A DNA stretch of 64,000 nt. Origin: Bacillus sp. 491mf (GTDB lineage: Bacteria > Bacillota > Bacilli > Bacillales > Bacillaceae_G). The stretch is taken from NCBI RefSeq assembly GCF_900112415.1, contig NZ_FOLV01000004.1, forward strand, positions 166,219 through 230,218, read 5' to 3'. The notes beneath the pieces were generated by a model that was not told where the DNA came from, made no database searches, and saw nothing but the letters and a program-made list of their open reading frames with translations. This document shows, in pieces, positions 33,229-41,942 of the stretch; within the stretch, counting starts at the first letter, position 1; each line of letters starts with the position of its first letter. A program made the translations under genes and the position numbers.

Positions 33229-34584
33229 GTGTTTTCAAAATGGAAAAAAGGATTCGTAACTACTTTATTTGCACTCACAACATTTTCGACAGTAGCATCT
33301 GCTGAAGAGCTACCTGCGGCTCAACAAAAATGGCAGAAATGGGTTCGTGAACATGCAGTTAAATTACAAGAGCCAACTGCTAGTTCGAATGAAGATTTAT
33401 CATTTTTGAAACAAACCTTACAGGGCAAACGTATTGTTTCACTAGGTGAGTCTACTCATGGTTCAACAGAAATGAATCAATCAAAGGTTCGTATCATTAA
33501 GTATTTGCATGAAGAAATGGGTTATGATGTGATTGCATTTGAATCAGGCTTTGCGGAAGCGAATGCTGTATATCAAAATATAGATAATTTAACAGCTGAA
33601 CAAGCCATGAAAAAAGCTGTTTTTGGAGTTTGGCATACAGAAGATGTGGAAGAATTATTTCAATACATAAAAGAACAAAAAGAAAAAGGAACACCTCTTA
33701 TTTTAACGGGATTTGATATACAAGTACCTGGGAATGCTGCTATTGCTACATTTGCAACATCTACAAATGAATGGATTGGGAAACTAGATCCTGAGATAGG
33801 TAAATTATTTCTAGAAGCAGAAGGAGAAATCGTGAAATACCGTTCTGTCTCTTCTTATAAGGAATTTGAAGCAATGCAGGCATCCCTTTTGGACAAATAC
33901 GAAAACATAAAAGAGTTTATCGAACAACATAAAAATGAATTGCAACAAGTAGCGCCTAAAGCATCCTATGATGTAAATCTTCTAGAAAAGTCAATCAAGA
34001 TTCGAATCGATACGCTTAAAACATATATTCCAAATGAAGTGAAAGAGCAGAAAAATATTCCACCTGAAAAATATCCAGATGATTACTCATTTTACATTCG
34101 AGATCAAAGGATGGCACAAAATTTAGCATGGTTAAGCGAGATGCAATTTAAGAATAAAAAAATGATTGTGTGGGGACACAATTATCATATTAGAAAACAA
34201 AATTCTAATATGATTCAAGCTATATCCCCACTCCGACTCCCATTCCCAAATATGATGGACATGATACCACAGTATTTGAAAAATCAAGTGTACACAGTCG
34301 GTTTATTTGCATATAGTGGTAGCAGTTTAGGTTCGGATAATCATAAGCTTTGGCTTGTAAAGGAAACGCATCAAGCCAATAGTGTCGAAGAAATTTTAAA
34401 AGCTGCACAACATCCGCAAGTATTTGTAAATTTAAAAGGTGAGGAAAATCATCCTGAAACCTCCTGGATGTATATGCCTATTATCGGGCAGTATTGGGGA
34501 TTTATAGATGAAATCATGATTCCTAACCAACAATATGATGGGATTCTATGGCTAGAACATATTAGCCCTTCACGAATTAAATAA
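33229..34584 (+). CDS. Secreted erythromycin-esterase family protein
   Basis: A 451-residue protein with a signal peptide (KWKKGFVTTLFALTTFSTVA then SA) and an EreA/EreB-like domain: VSLGESTHGSTEMN has the Glu/His pair thought to activate water, IAFESGFAEANAVY the second acid, and VWGHNYHIR a late histidine. Ere proteins open macrolide lactones; other members have unknown hydrolase roles. The secretion signal is unlike classical cytoplasmic Ere enzymes. GTG 33229 has AGGAGGGAT upstream. Single-gene unit with a strong terminator. Confidence 0.85.
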   Translation: MFSKWKKGFVTTLFALTTFSTVASAEELPAAQQKWQKWVREHAVKLQEPTASSNEDLSFLKQTLQGKRIVSLGESTHGSTEMNQSKVRIIKYLHEEMGYDVIAFESGFAEANAVYQNIDNLTAEQAMKKAVFGVWHTEDVEELFQYIKEQKEKGTPLILTGFDIQVPGNAAIATFATSTNEWIGKLDPEIGKLFLEAEGEIVKYRSVSSYKEFEAMQASLLDKYENIKEFIEQHKNELQQVAPKASYDVNLLEKSIKIRIDTLKTYIPNEVKEQKNIPPEKYPDDYSFYIRDQRMAQNLAWLSEMQFKNKKMIVWGHNYHIRKQNSNMIQAISPLRLPFPNMMDMIPQYLKNQVYTVGLFAYSGSSLGSDNHKLWLVKETHQANSVEEILKAAQHPQVFVNLKGEENHPETSWMYMPIIGQYWGFIDEIMIPNQQYDGILWLEHISPSRIK

Positions 34585-34628
34585 AACAAAAGGCGCACCA
34601 ATACAATAGATGGTGCGCTTTTTGTTTT
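34583..34628 (+). terminator. Terminator of the esterase gene
   Basis: AAAACAAAAGGCGCACCA pairs almost perfectly with TGGTGCGCTTTTTGTTTT. Confidence 0.9.
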
Positions 34629-34629
34629 A

Positions 34630-34738
34630 TAGGGATCACACCATACATCGCCATCAACTTAAGAAATTAATTGTTCCCCAAAACGAAAAAAGTGAGACGA
34701 ATTCTTATAAATAACTGTAAGAAGGTAAAATTTTCGTA
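34630..34738 (+). repeat. bcr1-like repeat, truncated at its right end
   Basis: From AGGGATC and CGCCATCAACTTAAGAAATT through GTGAGACGAATTCTTATAAA to GGTAAAATTTTCG it follows the full copy at 31060, then stops. The rest up to the XRE gene (34739-35032) shows no supported gene. Confidence 0.6.
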
Positions 34739-35032
34739 AGCTCTGTATATGTAATCCCTTTTTTCTTTTCGCGAATAGCTCGATCACGTAGGCGTTTCTG
34801 TTTTTACTCCTCCGTATATCTATAAACCACAATGCGAGTAGGTAATTATAGATAAAGTGCATACGATCTTTTTTTGAAGAAGTGACCTGTCCATTTTCTA
34901 AGTTTTTCGCTTGGCAAGCTGTACCAAATGTATGTGTACATTGCCACAATTTTTAACAAAAAATATGGCAAACTGTTGGTGGATTTTCCCTTATACCTTT
35001 TATATATTTAAACGTATAAGGAGATGAAAAAC

Positions 35033-35473
35033 ATGATTGGTATGAATATTCGTATTTTGCGTAAAAAGAATAAAATGAGTCAGGAACAATTGGCTGAGAA
35101 GGTAAATGTATCGCGACAGACCGTAGCAAAGTGGGAAAACGGGGAGGCCTTGCCCGATATTTTTAAATACAAGATACTGGCTGATATTTTTTAAATAACT
35201 TTAGATTAATTATCTTGTAATATGAGTGAAGAAGAGGCAAGTCAGCTCGGTCCCAAGGGGAAGCAGTTCTTTGGTGTTGTGAAGGTAGGAGATCGGGGGC
35301 AGATTGTGATTCCAAAAGAAGCACGCAAAATGTATCAAATTCAAGCTGGTGATAAGCTGGTTCTTTTAGGAGAAGATGCGACAAAAGGAATTGCTTTCTT
35401 AAAAAGTGAGAATTTCATAGAATTTGTAGAGATGATCCGAAGAGCTGAACTGAGGGAAGATGAGACAGAATGA
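35033..35473 (+). pseudogene. XRE-HTH plus AbrB-domain regulator, broken by two in-frame stops
   Basis: ATG 35033 with TAAGGAGATG upstream opens an XRE helix-turn-helix (MSQEQLAEKVNVSRQTVAKW then ENGEALPDIF) that stops at TAA 35192 after 53 residues. The same frame continues with a second TAA at 35207 and then the AbrB/SpoVT-like domain. Intact regulators with the order HTH-XRE then AbrB are known in Firmicutes, so this is one gene with two nonsense mutations in the linker. The HTH alone could still bind DNA without its second domain. Confidence 0.7.
35222..35473 (+). CDS. AbrB/SpoVT-type DNA-binding domain protein (C-terminal part of broken regulator)
   Basis: An 83-residue frame with a swapped-hairpin AbrB domain: FFGVVKVGDRGQIVIPKEAR then KMYQIQAGDKLVLLG. 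The only start, ATG 35222, has no ribosome site, as expected for the downstream half of a gene interrupted by stops at 35192 and 35207. It overlaps the glycosyltransferase start by four bases (ATGA), so in the intact state translation of the regulator and the transferase would be coupled. Confidence 0.6.
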   Translation: MSEEEASQLGPKGKQFFGVVKVGDRGQIVIPKEARKMYQIQAGDKLVLLGEDATKGIAFLKSENFIEFVEMIRRAELREDETE

Positions 35474-36651
35474 GCAAAATCATATTTTTTTCGATGCCCG
35501 CACATGGTCATACCAATCCGACCATTCCGGTGGTAACTGAGTTAGTAAATAGAGGCCATCAAGTTTGGTATTATTCTTTTCTAGAATTTCAAGAGAAAAT
35601 AGAAGGCGCTGGTGCTACATTTATTGCTTGTGATAAATTCTTGCCCCAGCTATCACAAAAAGAATTGGATCGTAAGAATGGCAAAGATTTTGCGGCATTG
35701 ATTGAAATGGTTGCCGATACGACCATTGCTTTGGATGGAAAGGTATGTAAGGAATTAAAGGAAATTCAGCCGGATTGCATTGTATTCGACTCTTTATGCT
35801 TTTGGGGAAAATTATTTGCCAACAAACTAGGAATCCCATATATTTGTTCGACTACTTCCTTTGCTTTTAATCAGTATACAGCAAAATTGTTGAAGCGGAG
35901 TTTCACGGAACTATGGAAAATGATTGTGGGCTTGCCACGAATGAACAAAAAAATTCAGTTGTTAAGGGCATATGGATATGAAATAGAGAATTTTGTATCG
36001 ATTGTTCAAAATGATAATGAAACAGGCACCATTGTTTATACTTCGAAAGAATTCCAACCGATGGCAGATACCTTTTCTGACCGATATGCTTTTGTCGGAC
36101 CATCCATCAGGCAGTCTTTGCCGGTACAGAATAATAAAAAAGATAGAAAAGTAATCTACGTTTCCCTTGGAACTATACTTAATCAAAACCAGGATTTTTA
36201 CCAAAAACTTATCCAAGCATTTGCAAATACGGACTATAATGTTGTGATGTCAGTTGGTGGAAAAACTGAAATTTCTTCTCTTGGCAACATACCAGGAAAT
36301 TTCACAGTGAAAAATGTCGTGGATCAGATATCGGTACTACAGACAGCAGATGTATTTATTACCCATTGCGGCATGAATAGTGCGAATGAAAGCCTGTATT
36401 TTGGAGTTCCAATGGTTTTATTTCCGCAACATAGCGAACAAAGATTAGTGGCTGATCGGGTTGCAGAACTGGGTGCAGGATTAAAACTGAAAGGGAAGAA
36501 GCCAAAATATTTGGCAACAGCGGTAGCTGAGGTGTTGGCGAATCGAACATATCAGGAAAATGCGCAGAAGCTGTCAGAAACCTTTCAGAATACTGGTGGT
36601 GCAGTAGAAGCAGCTAATGTGATTTTGACTAAAATTGGGGAGAAATCTTAA
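35470..36651 (+). CDS. Macrolide-type UDP-glycosyltransferase (MGT family)
   Basis: A 393-residue GT-B enzyme. The N-terminus IIFFSMPAHGHTNPTIPVV has the catalytic histidine of the OleD/YjiC group, and ITHCGMNSANESLYFGVPMV then PQHSEQ is the donor-binding signature. Members glucosylate macrolides, flavonoids and other hydroxylated compounds in the cytoplasm. The start overlaps the end of the AbrB domain frame (ATGA), so regulator and enzyme form one unit. With the nearby esterase-like gene it adds to a set of antibiotic-modifying-type enzymes. Confidence 0.87.
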   Translation: MSKIIFFSMPAHGHTNPTIPVVTELVNRGHQVWYYSFLEFQEKIEGAGATFIACDKFLPQLSQKELDRKNGKDFAALIEMVADTTIALDGKVCKELKEIQPDCIVFDSLCFWGKLFANKLGIPYICSTTSFAFNQYTAKLLKRSFTELWKMIVGLPRMNKKIQLLRAYGYEIENFVSIVQNDNETGTIVYTSKEFQPMADTFSDRYAFVGPSIRQSLPVQNNKKDRKVIYVSLGTILNQNQDFYQKLIQAFANTDYNVVMSVGGKTEISSLGNIPGNFTVKNVVDQISVLQTADVFITHCGMNSANESLYFGVPMVLFPQHSEQRLVADRVAELGAGLKLKGKKPKYLATAVAEVLANRTYQENAQKLSETFQNTGGAVEAANVILTKIGEKS

Positions 36652-36748
36652 TGGCTTGATAATTCTTTGTGAAAATAGACTATCATATTGGAATAAAACT
36701 ACAACAATCATGTGCTTTAATTGATATAATTATAAAAGGGTGGTCTAC

Positions 36749-37321
36749 TTGAATATTTTATGGGATTTTGATGGAACATTGTTTGATACGTATCCTGCAT
36801 ATACAAACATACTCTCTTTGGTATTGGGAGAAGCAGTAGATAAACTGGGAATCTATGAAAAGCTAAAAATTTCGTATTCGCATGCAATTAATTACTATAA
36901 CATTTCCAGCAATCAAGAAGAAGAGATAAAAAGATTAAAGAAAACATTATCTCCAAAAGATATGAAACCATTTGATGGTGTAGAAGAAATCTTAAAATTT
37001 GCAAATAAAAATGTAATTATGACACACAAGCATAGGGACGGAGTTTTAGCAATCTTAAAATACTATGGATGGGATAAATACTTTGTGGATATGGTTACGA
37101 TTGACGATGGTTTCCCTCGTAAACCTAATTCATTAGCATACATTCATTTGCACACAAAACATGGAATCGATCTAGTTATTGGAGACAGAGAATTAGATTT
37201 ATTACCTGCAAAAGAATTAGGAATTGCAACGTGCATGTTTCAAGGTCAATGTGATGTAGCTGATTATCATTTACAGGACTACACGGAATTTTTTAATACG
37301 GATATTCCATTAGCGAAATGA
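36749..37321 (+). CDS. HAD-family phosphatase (phosphoglycolate phosphatase-like)
   Basis: A 190-residue HAD hydrolase: ILWDFDGTLFDTYPAY has the nucleophilic Asp, VIMTHKHRDGV replaces the usual T/S motif region, and LVIGDRELDLLPAKELGI binds metal. Start TTG 36749 is chosen because GGGTGG (36737-36742) lies 6 bases upstream and overlaps the alternative GTG 36740. It stands alone after the glycosyltransferase with TATAAT at 36725. Confidence 0.82.
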   Translation: MNILWDFDGTLFDTYPAYTNILSLVLGEAVDKLGIYEKLKISYSHAINYYNISSNQEEEIKRLKKTLSPKDMKPFDGVEEILKFANKNVIMTHKHRDGVLAILKYYGWDKYFVDMVTIDDGFPRKPNSLAYIHLHTKHGIDLVIGDRELDLLPAKELGIATCMFQGQCDVADYHLQDYTEFFNTDIPLAK

Positions 37322-37447
37322 GTGTTCAGTTACTAATAACTACTGTAAAAGGATTCAATCTCGCTTTTCTTATTTTTTGATTATCAACATAATTCTTTAA
37401 CAGAGTCTTTATTTTTAAAGATTTTTTTAATTAGTCGTCACCTTACA

Positions 37448-37538
37448 TGCCTATCAACTTAAGAGATTTTAATACTCTTACATACAAAAAAACGTTATTC
37501 TTTCTAAACAAACTGGATTAGAAAGGATGACGTTTTTT
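37448..37538 (+). terminator. bcr1-like terminus followed by a strong hairpin
   Basis: GCCTATCAACTTAAGAGATT (37449) matches a bcr1-like end. Then AAAAAACGTTATTCTTTCTAA-type sequence at 37486-37507 pairs with 37518-37538 (two G-U), ending in TTTTTT: a terminator. From 37539 to 37800 I see only a start-less frame, no supported gene. Confidence 0.55.
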
Positions 37539-37800
37539 ATAAATTTCTCGACGCAAGATCATTTACATCTGTTGTATCAAGTTATACAACAAAAACCAAA
37601 GAAATAACAAAGATTCTAATCCAACTGTTCCACCTCCTACAGAAGAATGGACGGAAATCTCATCAATATGAGAAAACCCGTATTGAAAAAAGTTTACCCG
37701 GAATTACTTATATTTCGTTTTTCTTATTGAACCAACCACGTAAGCTTAGTTAAACATCAATAATCAAAATACCGGAACTTTAGGAAGAAGAGGGGGTATT

Positions 37801-38325
37801 ATGCTGAATAAAGAAATTCAAGAGTTGTTTGACGATCTCAATTTATTTGCCAGACAAATTGCAAACGTAAGATTATCAAATTTATTATTTGATGTGTATG
37901 AATTTAAAGATGAATATGCAATGCAAGTAGACTTAATATTCGCTAGAAAAAGTCAATTTAATAACATTCAAGGGGCATTTTCCGCACTATTTAAAAAGGA
38001 ATTGTTCGATGGAGAGGAATGGGATATTAGTGATGAGCCAGACCCTTCAGATGAACAATGGATAACAGCACTAAAAGATATCTGGATTAATGCATATTAT
38101 ACAAGAGTATGTGCTTGCATAGAGTTAGTAAACAAAGATGGTTTTATAAGTAGATTTAAAAGAGGTTTAGCTGATGTGAATGCACCAGAATCAGTTGTTA
38201 AAGAACTTTTAATTAGGTTAAATCATATTGAAACAATACAAGTACAAAAAGGGGATATTTATGATTATATATTCGGACAATCTGATAGCCATTACTTTTT
38301 GTTTGAATGGGGAATATATGATTAG
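37801..38325 (+). CDS. Hypothetical protein, immunity-type
   Basis: A 174-residue soluble acidic protein beginning MLNKEIQELFDDLNLFARQI, with a DEPDPSDEQWITALK segment and a long C-terminal helix region. No signal peptide or membrane part. I do not recognise a family. ATG follows AGAAGAGGGGG. Its place at the head of the array of Imm-family genes suggests an immunity protein, by context only. Confidence 0.55.
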   Translation: MLNKEIQELFDDLNLFARQIANVRLSNLLFDVYEFKDEYAMQVDLIFARKSQFNNIQGAFSALFKKELFDGEEWDISDEPDPSDEQWITALKDIWINAYYTRVCACIELVNKDGFISRFKRGLADVNAPESVVKELLIRLNHIETIQVQKGDIYDYIFGQSDSHYFLFEWGIYD

Positions 38326-38629
38326 AATTATTACGACTACTAAGATTGTGAAGAAACGTACTTAACGTAACAAAGACTCCATTTTAATCAATCTTTTTTC
38401 AAAATGGAGTAAAGGACGGAAGGGTTACTAAAAACATCAATTTATGAATGGAGAGAATGTGAACTAAAGAAGGATTTGATTTATAAAACTGTGGTTTGAT
38501 GTAAGAGTATACGAATTAAAATTAAATAAAACATAGGAAAATTTATATAGTTTAACAAATAAATAGGGAGTATGAAATACTTTGTATAATGGTCTTATCT
38601 AGTAAGAAAAATAGGGTGGAGGGGAAAGA
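38326..38629. other. Intergenic region with hairpin
   Basis: ACTCCATTTT (38368) and AAAATGGAGT (38400) form a 10 bp stem without T run, probably ending the preceding gene. No gene seen. Confidence 0.4.
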
Positions 38630-39103
38630 ATGTCTCTAGGGAATATGATAGTAACTTTAAAAAGGATACGTTTTTTTGAGCATGAAGATGATAGTATAGA
38701 AGTATTTGAGGAAACTCTAAATGAAATAGCACAAACTGCTGACACTAAAGTCATTATTGATCTGTGTAGTGTATTTCATGATGAGATAGATGAACCTTCA
38801 ATGATTGGTGATTTGATTGAAACCATTTTTTATATTATGGAACAAAATAGAATTGAAGAGGGGTTAAGTGAATTAATTAAAGGAATAAGCCGCGTTTTAC
38901 CACAGGCTAGATATTGTGCTAAAAGGTTGTATAAAAGTGTTTTAGATACAGAAGATTTATTTGTTCCATATATAAATGCCTTAAGAAATGTTACACCTTC
39001 CAAGAAAGCAGAAGTAATTATGATTTTGAAAGAAATAAGTGATAAACATCCAAAACAATACTCCGACAAAGTTAATTTTATACTTAAGGAAGTTAGTTGT
39101 TAA
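38630..39103 (+). CDS. Imm30-family immunity protein (paralogue 1)
   Basis: A 157-residue all-helical protein. Blocks FEETLNEIAQTADTKVIIDL, FHDEIDEPSMIGDLIETIFY and LPQARYCAKRLYKSVLDTE recur in the paralogue at 60083 (FEEMLNELS..., FEDDVAEPSADDYVIETIFY, APQAEFWADRIHRTLLNSE). These fit Imm30, a family found beside polymorphic toxins. GGTGGAGGGG precedes ATG. A 153 bp structured repeat begins 177 bases after its stop; an inverted copy precedes the other Imm30 gene. Confidence 0.72.
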   Translation: MSLGNMIVTLKRIRFFEHEDDSIEVFEETLNEIAQTADTKVIIDLCSVFHDEIDEPSMIGDLIETIFYIMEQNRIEEGLSELIKGISRVLPQARYCAKRLYKSVLDTEDLFVPYINALRNVTPSKKAEVIMILKEISDKHPKQYSDKVNFILKEVSC

Positions 39104-39274
39104 GTCATTTGGGATAATGAGAAAAGTAGTTGAATCATGATTCCATGGTTATAATTTTATGGATTATTTGTTTCATACTAGTATACAGGAAAGGTGATTT
39201 AACGATAATACCTTGACATAGTAGAAATACCAAGTGAAGAAAGAATAAAAAACAAAAAGAAAGAATCTTTAAAA

Positions 39275-39433
39275 TTTATCCCGCATTAACGGACAGTAAT
39301 ACTCCCGCCTCAAAATTCAGCGGAAGCAAAGAAGTTAGGCGGGAGATAAACTGCCCGTAAAAGCCCGATTGGTGAGGGCTGATAATCAGTGGGGGATGAA
39401 GAAAACCCCCACTGATTAAAGTTTCACTTTATC
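39275..39433 (+). repeat. 153 bp structured element, copy 1 (IS200/IS605-type MITE or RNA element)
   Basis: Starts after TTTATC at 39281 and ends with TTTATC at 39433. It folds into successive hairpins: CTCCCGCCT/AGGCGGGAG, AGCCC/GGGCT, AATCAGTGGGGG/CCCCCACTGATT and TAAAGT/ACTTTA. About 98% identical to the reverse strand of 59909-60067. No TIRs at the ends, as expected for an IS605-type rather than DDE-type MITE. Confidence 0.65.
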
Positions 39434-39482
39434 TAAAAAAGTTATCATGTATGTTGACCGGAAAATGCGCATGATACGTTGA

Positions 39483-39578
39483 GAGAGATTGCTAGCTTTA
39501 TTGAAAAGATTAGGTACGGATGAGTTAGAGGTTTTTATTAGTGGAAATACAAAGCCAATAATAAAAGTTATAAATTAA
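39483..39578 (+). pseudogene. C-terminal tail of a lost gene
   Basis: A frame without start reads ERLLALLKRLGTDELEVFIS then GNTKPIIKVIN and stops 12 bases before the Imm1-like gene. Position fits a toxin C-terminal relic; family unknown. Confidence 0.3.
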
Positions 39579-39590
39579 AGGGAGCTAATA

Positions 39591-39995
39591 ATGATTATAT
39601 ATAATGGAACAGTTGGAGAACCCGTTGAAAATCCAAGTGAAAGTTTTATAAGGGATGTAATATTTGATAAGGATGAGAGCTATTGGAACCAAGGTAGTGG
39701 GGATTCGTGTTTTGAAATCGAAGGGTGTGAGGGCCGATTAGTTCTATTTTATGATGAACCGTGTGGTTTTTTTATCATGCGACATCCAGATTATTTAGTA
39801 ACATTTAATAAAAATCGTGAAATAGAAACAGTTGGACATTTAGTAGGAGGAGAACCGATGAAGATACCCACCTGTAGTTATGTGGACCGTGAAATGGCGT
39901 ATCGTATAATAGAGGAGTTTATCACAAATAAGTCAGTACCAAAATGTATAGAATGGGTTGATCTATATGATATAGATTTTGAGCATGGATTTTAA
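39591..39995 (+). CDS. Imm1-like immunity protein
   Basis: A 134-residue acidic protein: YWNQGSGDSCFEIEGCEGRL then VLFYDEPCGFFIMRHPDYLV and VDREMAYRIIEEFITN resemble the Imm1 family (beta sheet with a final helix), found with nuclease toxins. The family call is by eye and moderate. AAAGGGAG is 7 bases before ATG. It follows a short relic that may be the end of its toxin. Confidence 0.55.
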   Translation: MIIYNGTVGEPVENPSESFIRDVIFDKDESYWNQGSGDSCFEIEGCEGRLVLFYDEPCGFFIMRHPDYLVTFNKNREIETVGHLVGGEPMKIPTCSYVDREMAYRIIEEFITNKSVPKCIEWVDLYDIDFEHGF

Positions 39996-40328
39996 GTAAT
40001 ATTCATATTTAGATCAAAAACTCATAACAGAAAATGCATGAGGTTATCTATGATAGGCAACAAGTGCTTTTTTGTAGGGAAAATAGTCAAAAGACGTAAT
40101 ATAATGTTTTTAAATCTTAACTCTATCCCGGTCTGAGGTGGAGAAGGGATAAAACTTTATTTAAAGGAACTTTTAGAAAGTGTAGAAGAAAGCATTTGCA
40201 AAGCTGGAGTTCATGGTACAGCATGAGAGTCTACTATGGTTCATAAGAAATAGTAAGTATGTTGATAAAGGAGATAGATTATAAAACAGAAAAATCATCT
40301 TGGCAAAAGGATTAAAGGAGAGTATAAG
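39996..40328. other. Gene-free region with frame relics
   Basis: Short start-less frames (for example KLYLKELLESVEESICKAGV near 40150) suggest remains of a toxin C-terminus before the Imm22 gene, but they are broken and I cannot assign a family. Confidence 0.25.
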
Positions 40329-40724
40329 ATGAATGAAAAAGTAACAGTATGGATTGGGAATTTTGAGAGCAATGATGAGCTTGAAAACTATACAAATATT
40401 AAATATACGGAAGATGGAGATAGCATACCCTCAATATTCGAACGAAATTTCGACTTAGGTTATTACGACCGTGATTTAGTTGAAAAGAAATGGACTGGCC
40501 AAACATCGGTGAATAATATTCAAGATTTATTGCAGAGTTTTTCATTTTCTGATCAATTTTCTGAACAATTTGATAACATTAATCTAAAAAAAGAATTTAA
40601 TACTGTGATTCTAGTTTATAATTTTGAATATGATGCTAGAAAAACAAGGATTACATATAAAAATAACGAATTGGAATGCATCGGTGTTGCTCAATATACT
40701 GTAATTGTTGATGATAGGTGGTAA
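40329..40724 (+). CDS. Imm22-family immunity protein
   Basis: A 131-residue acidic protein beginning MNEKVTVWIGNFESNDELEN then YTNIKYTEDGDSIPSIFERN and FDLGYYDRDLVEKKW. The WIGNF start, the DGD-S-F turn and the YDxDLxE block are typical of Imm22 proteins. The C-terminus forms beta strands (NTVILVYNFEYDA). AAAGGAGAG is 8 bases before ATG. No intact toxin precedes it. Confidence 0.72.
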   Translation: MNEKVTVWIGNFESNDELENYTNIKYTEDGDSIPSIFERNFDLGYYDRDLVEKKWTGQTSVNNIQDLLQSFSFSDQFSEQFDNINLKKEFNTVILVYNFEYDARKTRITYKNNELECIGVAQYTVIVDDRW

Positions 40725-40852
40725 AGGACTAAATGAAAGAGTAGAAAAATAATAAAGTAGGAAAAGGATTATGTAGTTTAATTCCGTTTAATCAATTGGT
40801 TTCCTTTTGTTATTAGTGATAATAAACACGATCCAGAACGGAAAGGAATAAC

Positions 40853-41200
40853 ATGATGGAAATAATGAATGAATTTGAATTGAAAAAATTAATTGAACTA
40901 GATAAAGGGAATAAGATTATTAGTAAGATAACTAGTGATGAGATGCTAAAGGGATTTTGTGATTACTATGATTTTTTAAGTAGAAATGTAGCAAATTTAA
41001 TGGCGAAGGAAACTAAACATAAGATAATGTATAGTAAATATTATTGGTATACAAAATATAAAAAAAGATATTTTGAGGTTTATGGATATGACGCCGGTAT
41101 TGAACAAGAAGAGTTTAAGTTACTAGAAGAACTTGCAAATGAGTTAGAAGACGGTGTTGATTTGAGTATTATACAGGAAATTGAAGAGGATAAAAAATGA
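40853..41200 (+). CDS. Hypothetical protein in immunity array
   Basis: A 115-residue charged, mostly helical protein (NEFELKKLIELDKGNKIISK; later YSKYYWYTKYKKRYFEVYGY). No family recognised. CGGAAAGGAA precedes ATG by 6 bases. Its stop overlaps the start of the following relic (ATGA), so the two were once co-translated. Confidence 0.55.
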   Translation: MMEIMNEFELKKLIELDKGNKIISKITSDEMLKGFCDYYDFLSRNVANLMAKETKHKIMYSKYYWYTKYKKRYFEVYGYDAGIEQEEFKLLEELANELEDGVDLSIIQEIEEDKK

Positions 41201-41421
41201 AAATCTGTATAATATATAGCTCTAAAAATATAAGTTCTTGTCATATATATATAACGTTAGGAATTGGGGAAGAAGGCTTACCTGATGTGCTTACTAGTTT
41301 AGGTGTACTGAGTCGTTTCTAGGAATTAGAGAAAAAATCGTATAAATGGAAATGTTTTTTGGGAGAGAGGGAATTAGATGAGTCATGTCAAATGGAGATC
41401 TGCAGATTGAATCAGGATTAA
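41197..41421 (+). pseudogene. Degraded ORF with one in-frame TAG
   Basis: ATG 41197 overlaps the previous stop; the frame reads MKICIIYSSKNISSCHIYIT and LPDVLTSLGVLSRF, hits TAG at 41320 and then continues (ELEKKSYKWKCFLGERELDE) to TAA 41419. Looks like one small gene with a nonsense mutation. Confidence 0.4.
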
Positions 41422-41529
41422 TATATGCTACAAAATTAGGTTAAAGGGAAAGTTATAGGAGCAAAAACTTCTACAAAAGATGTATTAAGATTCAGGAAAT
41501 CCAATTAAAGAGATAATAGCATTTTCATT

Positions 41530-41889
41530 ATGGGGGGAATGGTAGAGTTGGGCACGGTTAATTTAGTAGTCCTTAATGATTCGAATTTTAATAAATATCT
41601 TCCTTTGTTAAGAAAGAAAACATCTAAATCGATAAGTGAAATAAAACAAGATATGGAAACGGAAAAGCCTGTAATTGAAAGTGATTATAATGATGTAGAT
41701 CAATTGAAATCTTTAGTAAAATCTGCTGAGGAGTTACTTTCAATGGGAGCAAGTATAAAAATTTATGAAGATGAAGAAGTGATTACACTTGAAATGGTAA
41801 GGAATTTAATTGAGACAATAGAAGGCATTGCAAAGGACATAGAAGAAATCGATAATTTAATGTTTGGGGATGACTTGGATGAATCGTAG
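41530..41889 (+). CDS. Hypothetical protein in immunity array
   Basis: A 119-residue acidic protein (LGTVNLVVLNDSNFNKYLPL, then KSISEIKQDMETEKPVIESD) with a long C-terminal helical part (EMVRNLIETIEGIAKDIEEI). It resembles short LXG-operon or type VII accessory proteins only in composition; no family recognised. The start is uncertain: ATG 41530 or ATG 41539, with the G-rich stretch 41533-41538 between them. A bidirectional terminator follows. Confidence 0.5.
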   Translation: MGGMVELGTVNLVVLNDSNFNKYLPLLRKKTSKSISEIKQDMETEKPVIESDYNDVDQLKSLVKSAEELLSMGASIKIYEDEEVITLEMVRNLIETIEGIAKDIEEIDNLMFGDDLDES

Positions 41890-41894
41890 CTCTG

Positions 41895-41940
41895 AAATAA
41901 ATAAAAACTAGCAAAATGAAATGTGCTAGTTTTTATTTGT
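41895..41940. terminator. Bidirectional terminator
   Basis: AAATAAATAAAAACTAGCA pairs with TGCTAGTTTTTATTTG around 10 bases; A and T runs on both sides serve the convergent genes. Confidence 0.85.
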
Positions 41941-41942
41941 CC

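Noticed and set aside
34659-34949. 96-codon minus-strand frame
   Set aside because: Its end lies inside the bcr1-like repeat, and no start signal is seen.
39275-39433. CRISPR-like or tRNA-like explanation of the structured element
   Set aside because: There is one unit per site, no direct-repeat and spacer pattern and no tRNA cloverleaf.
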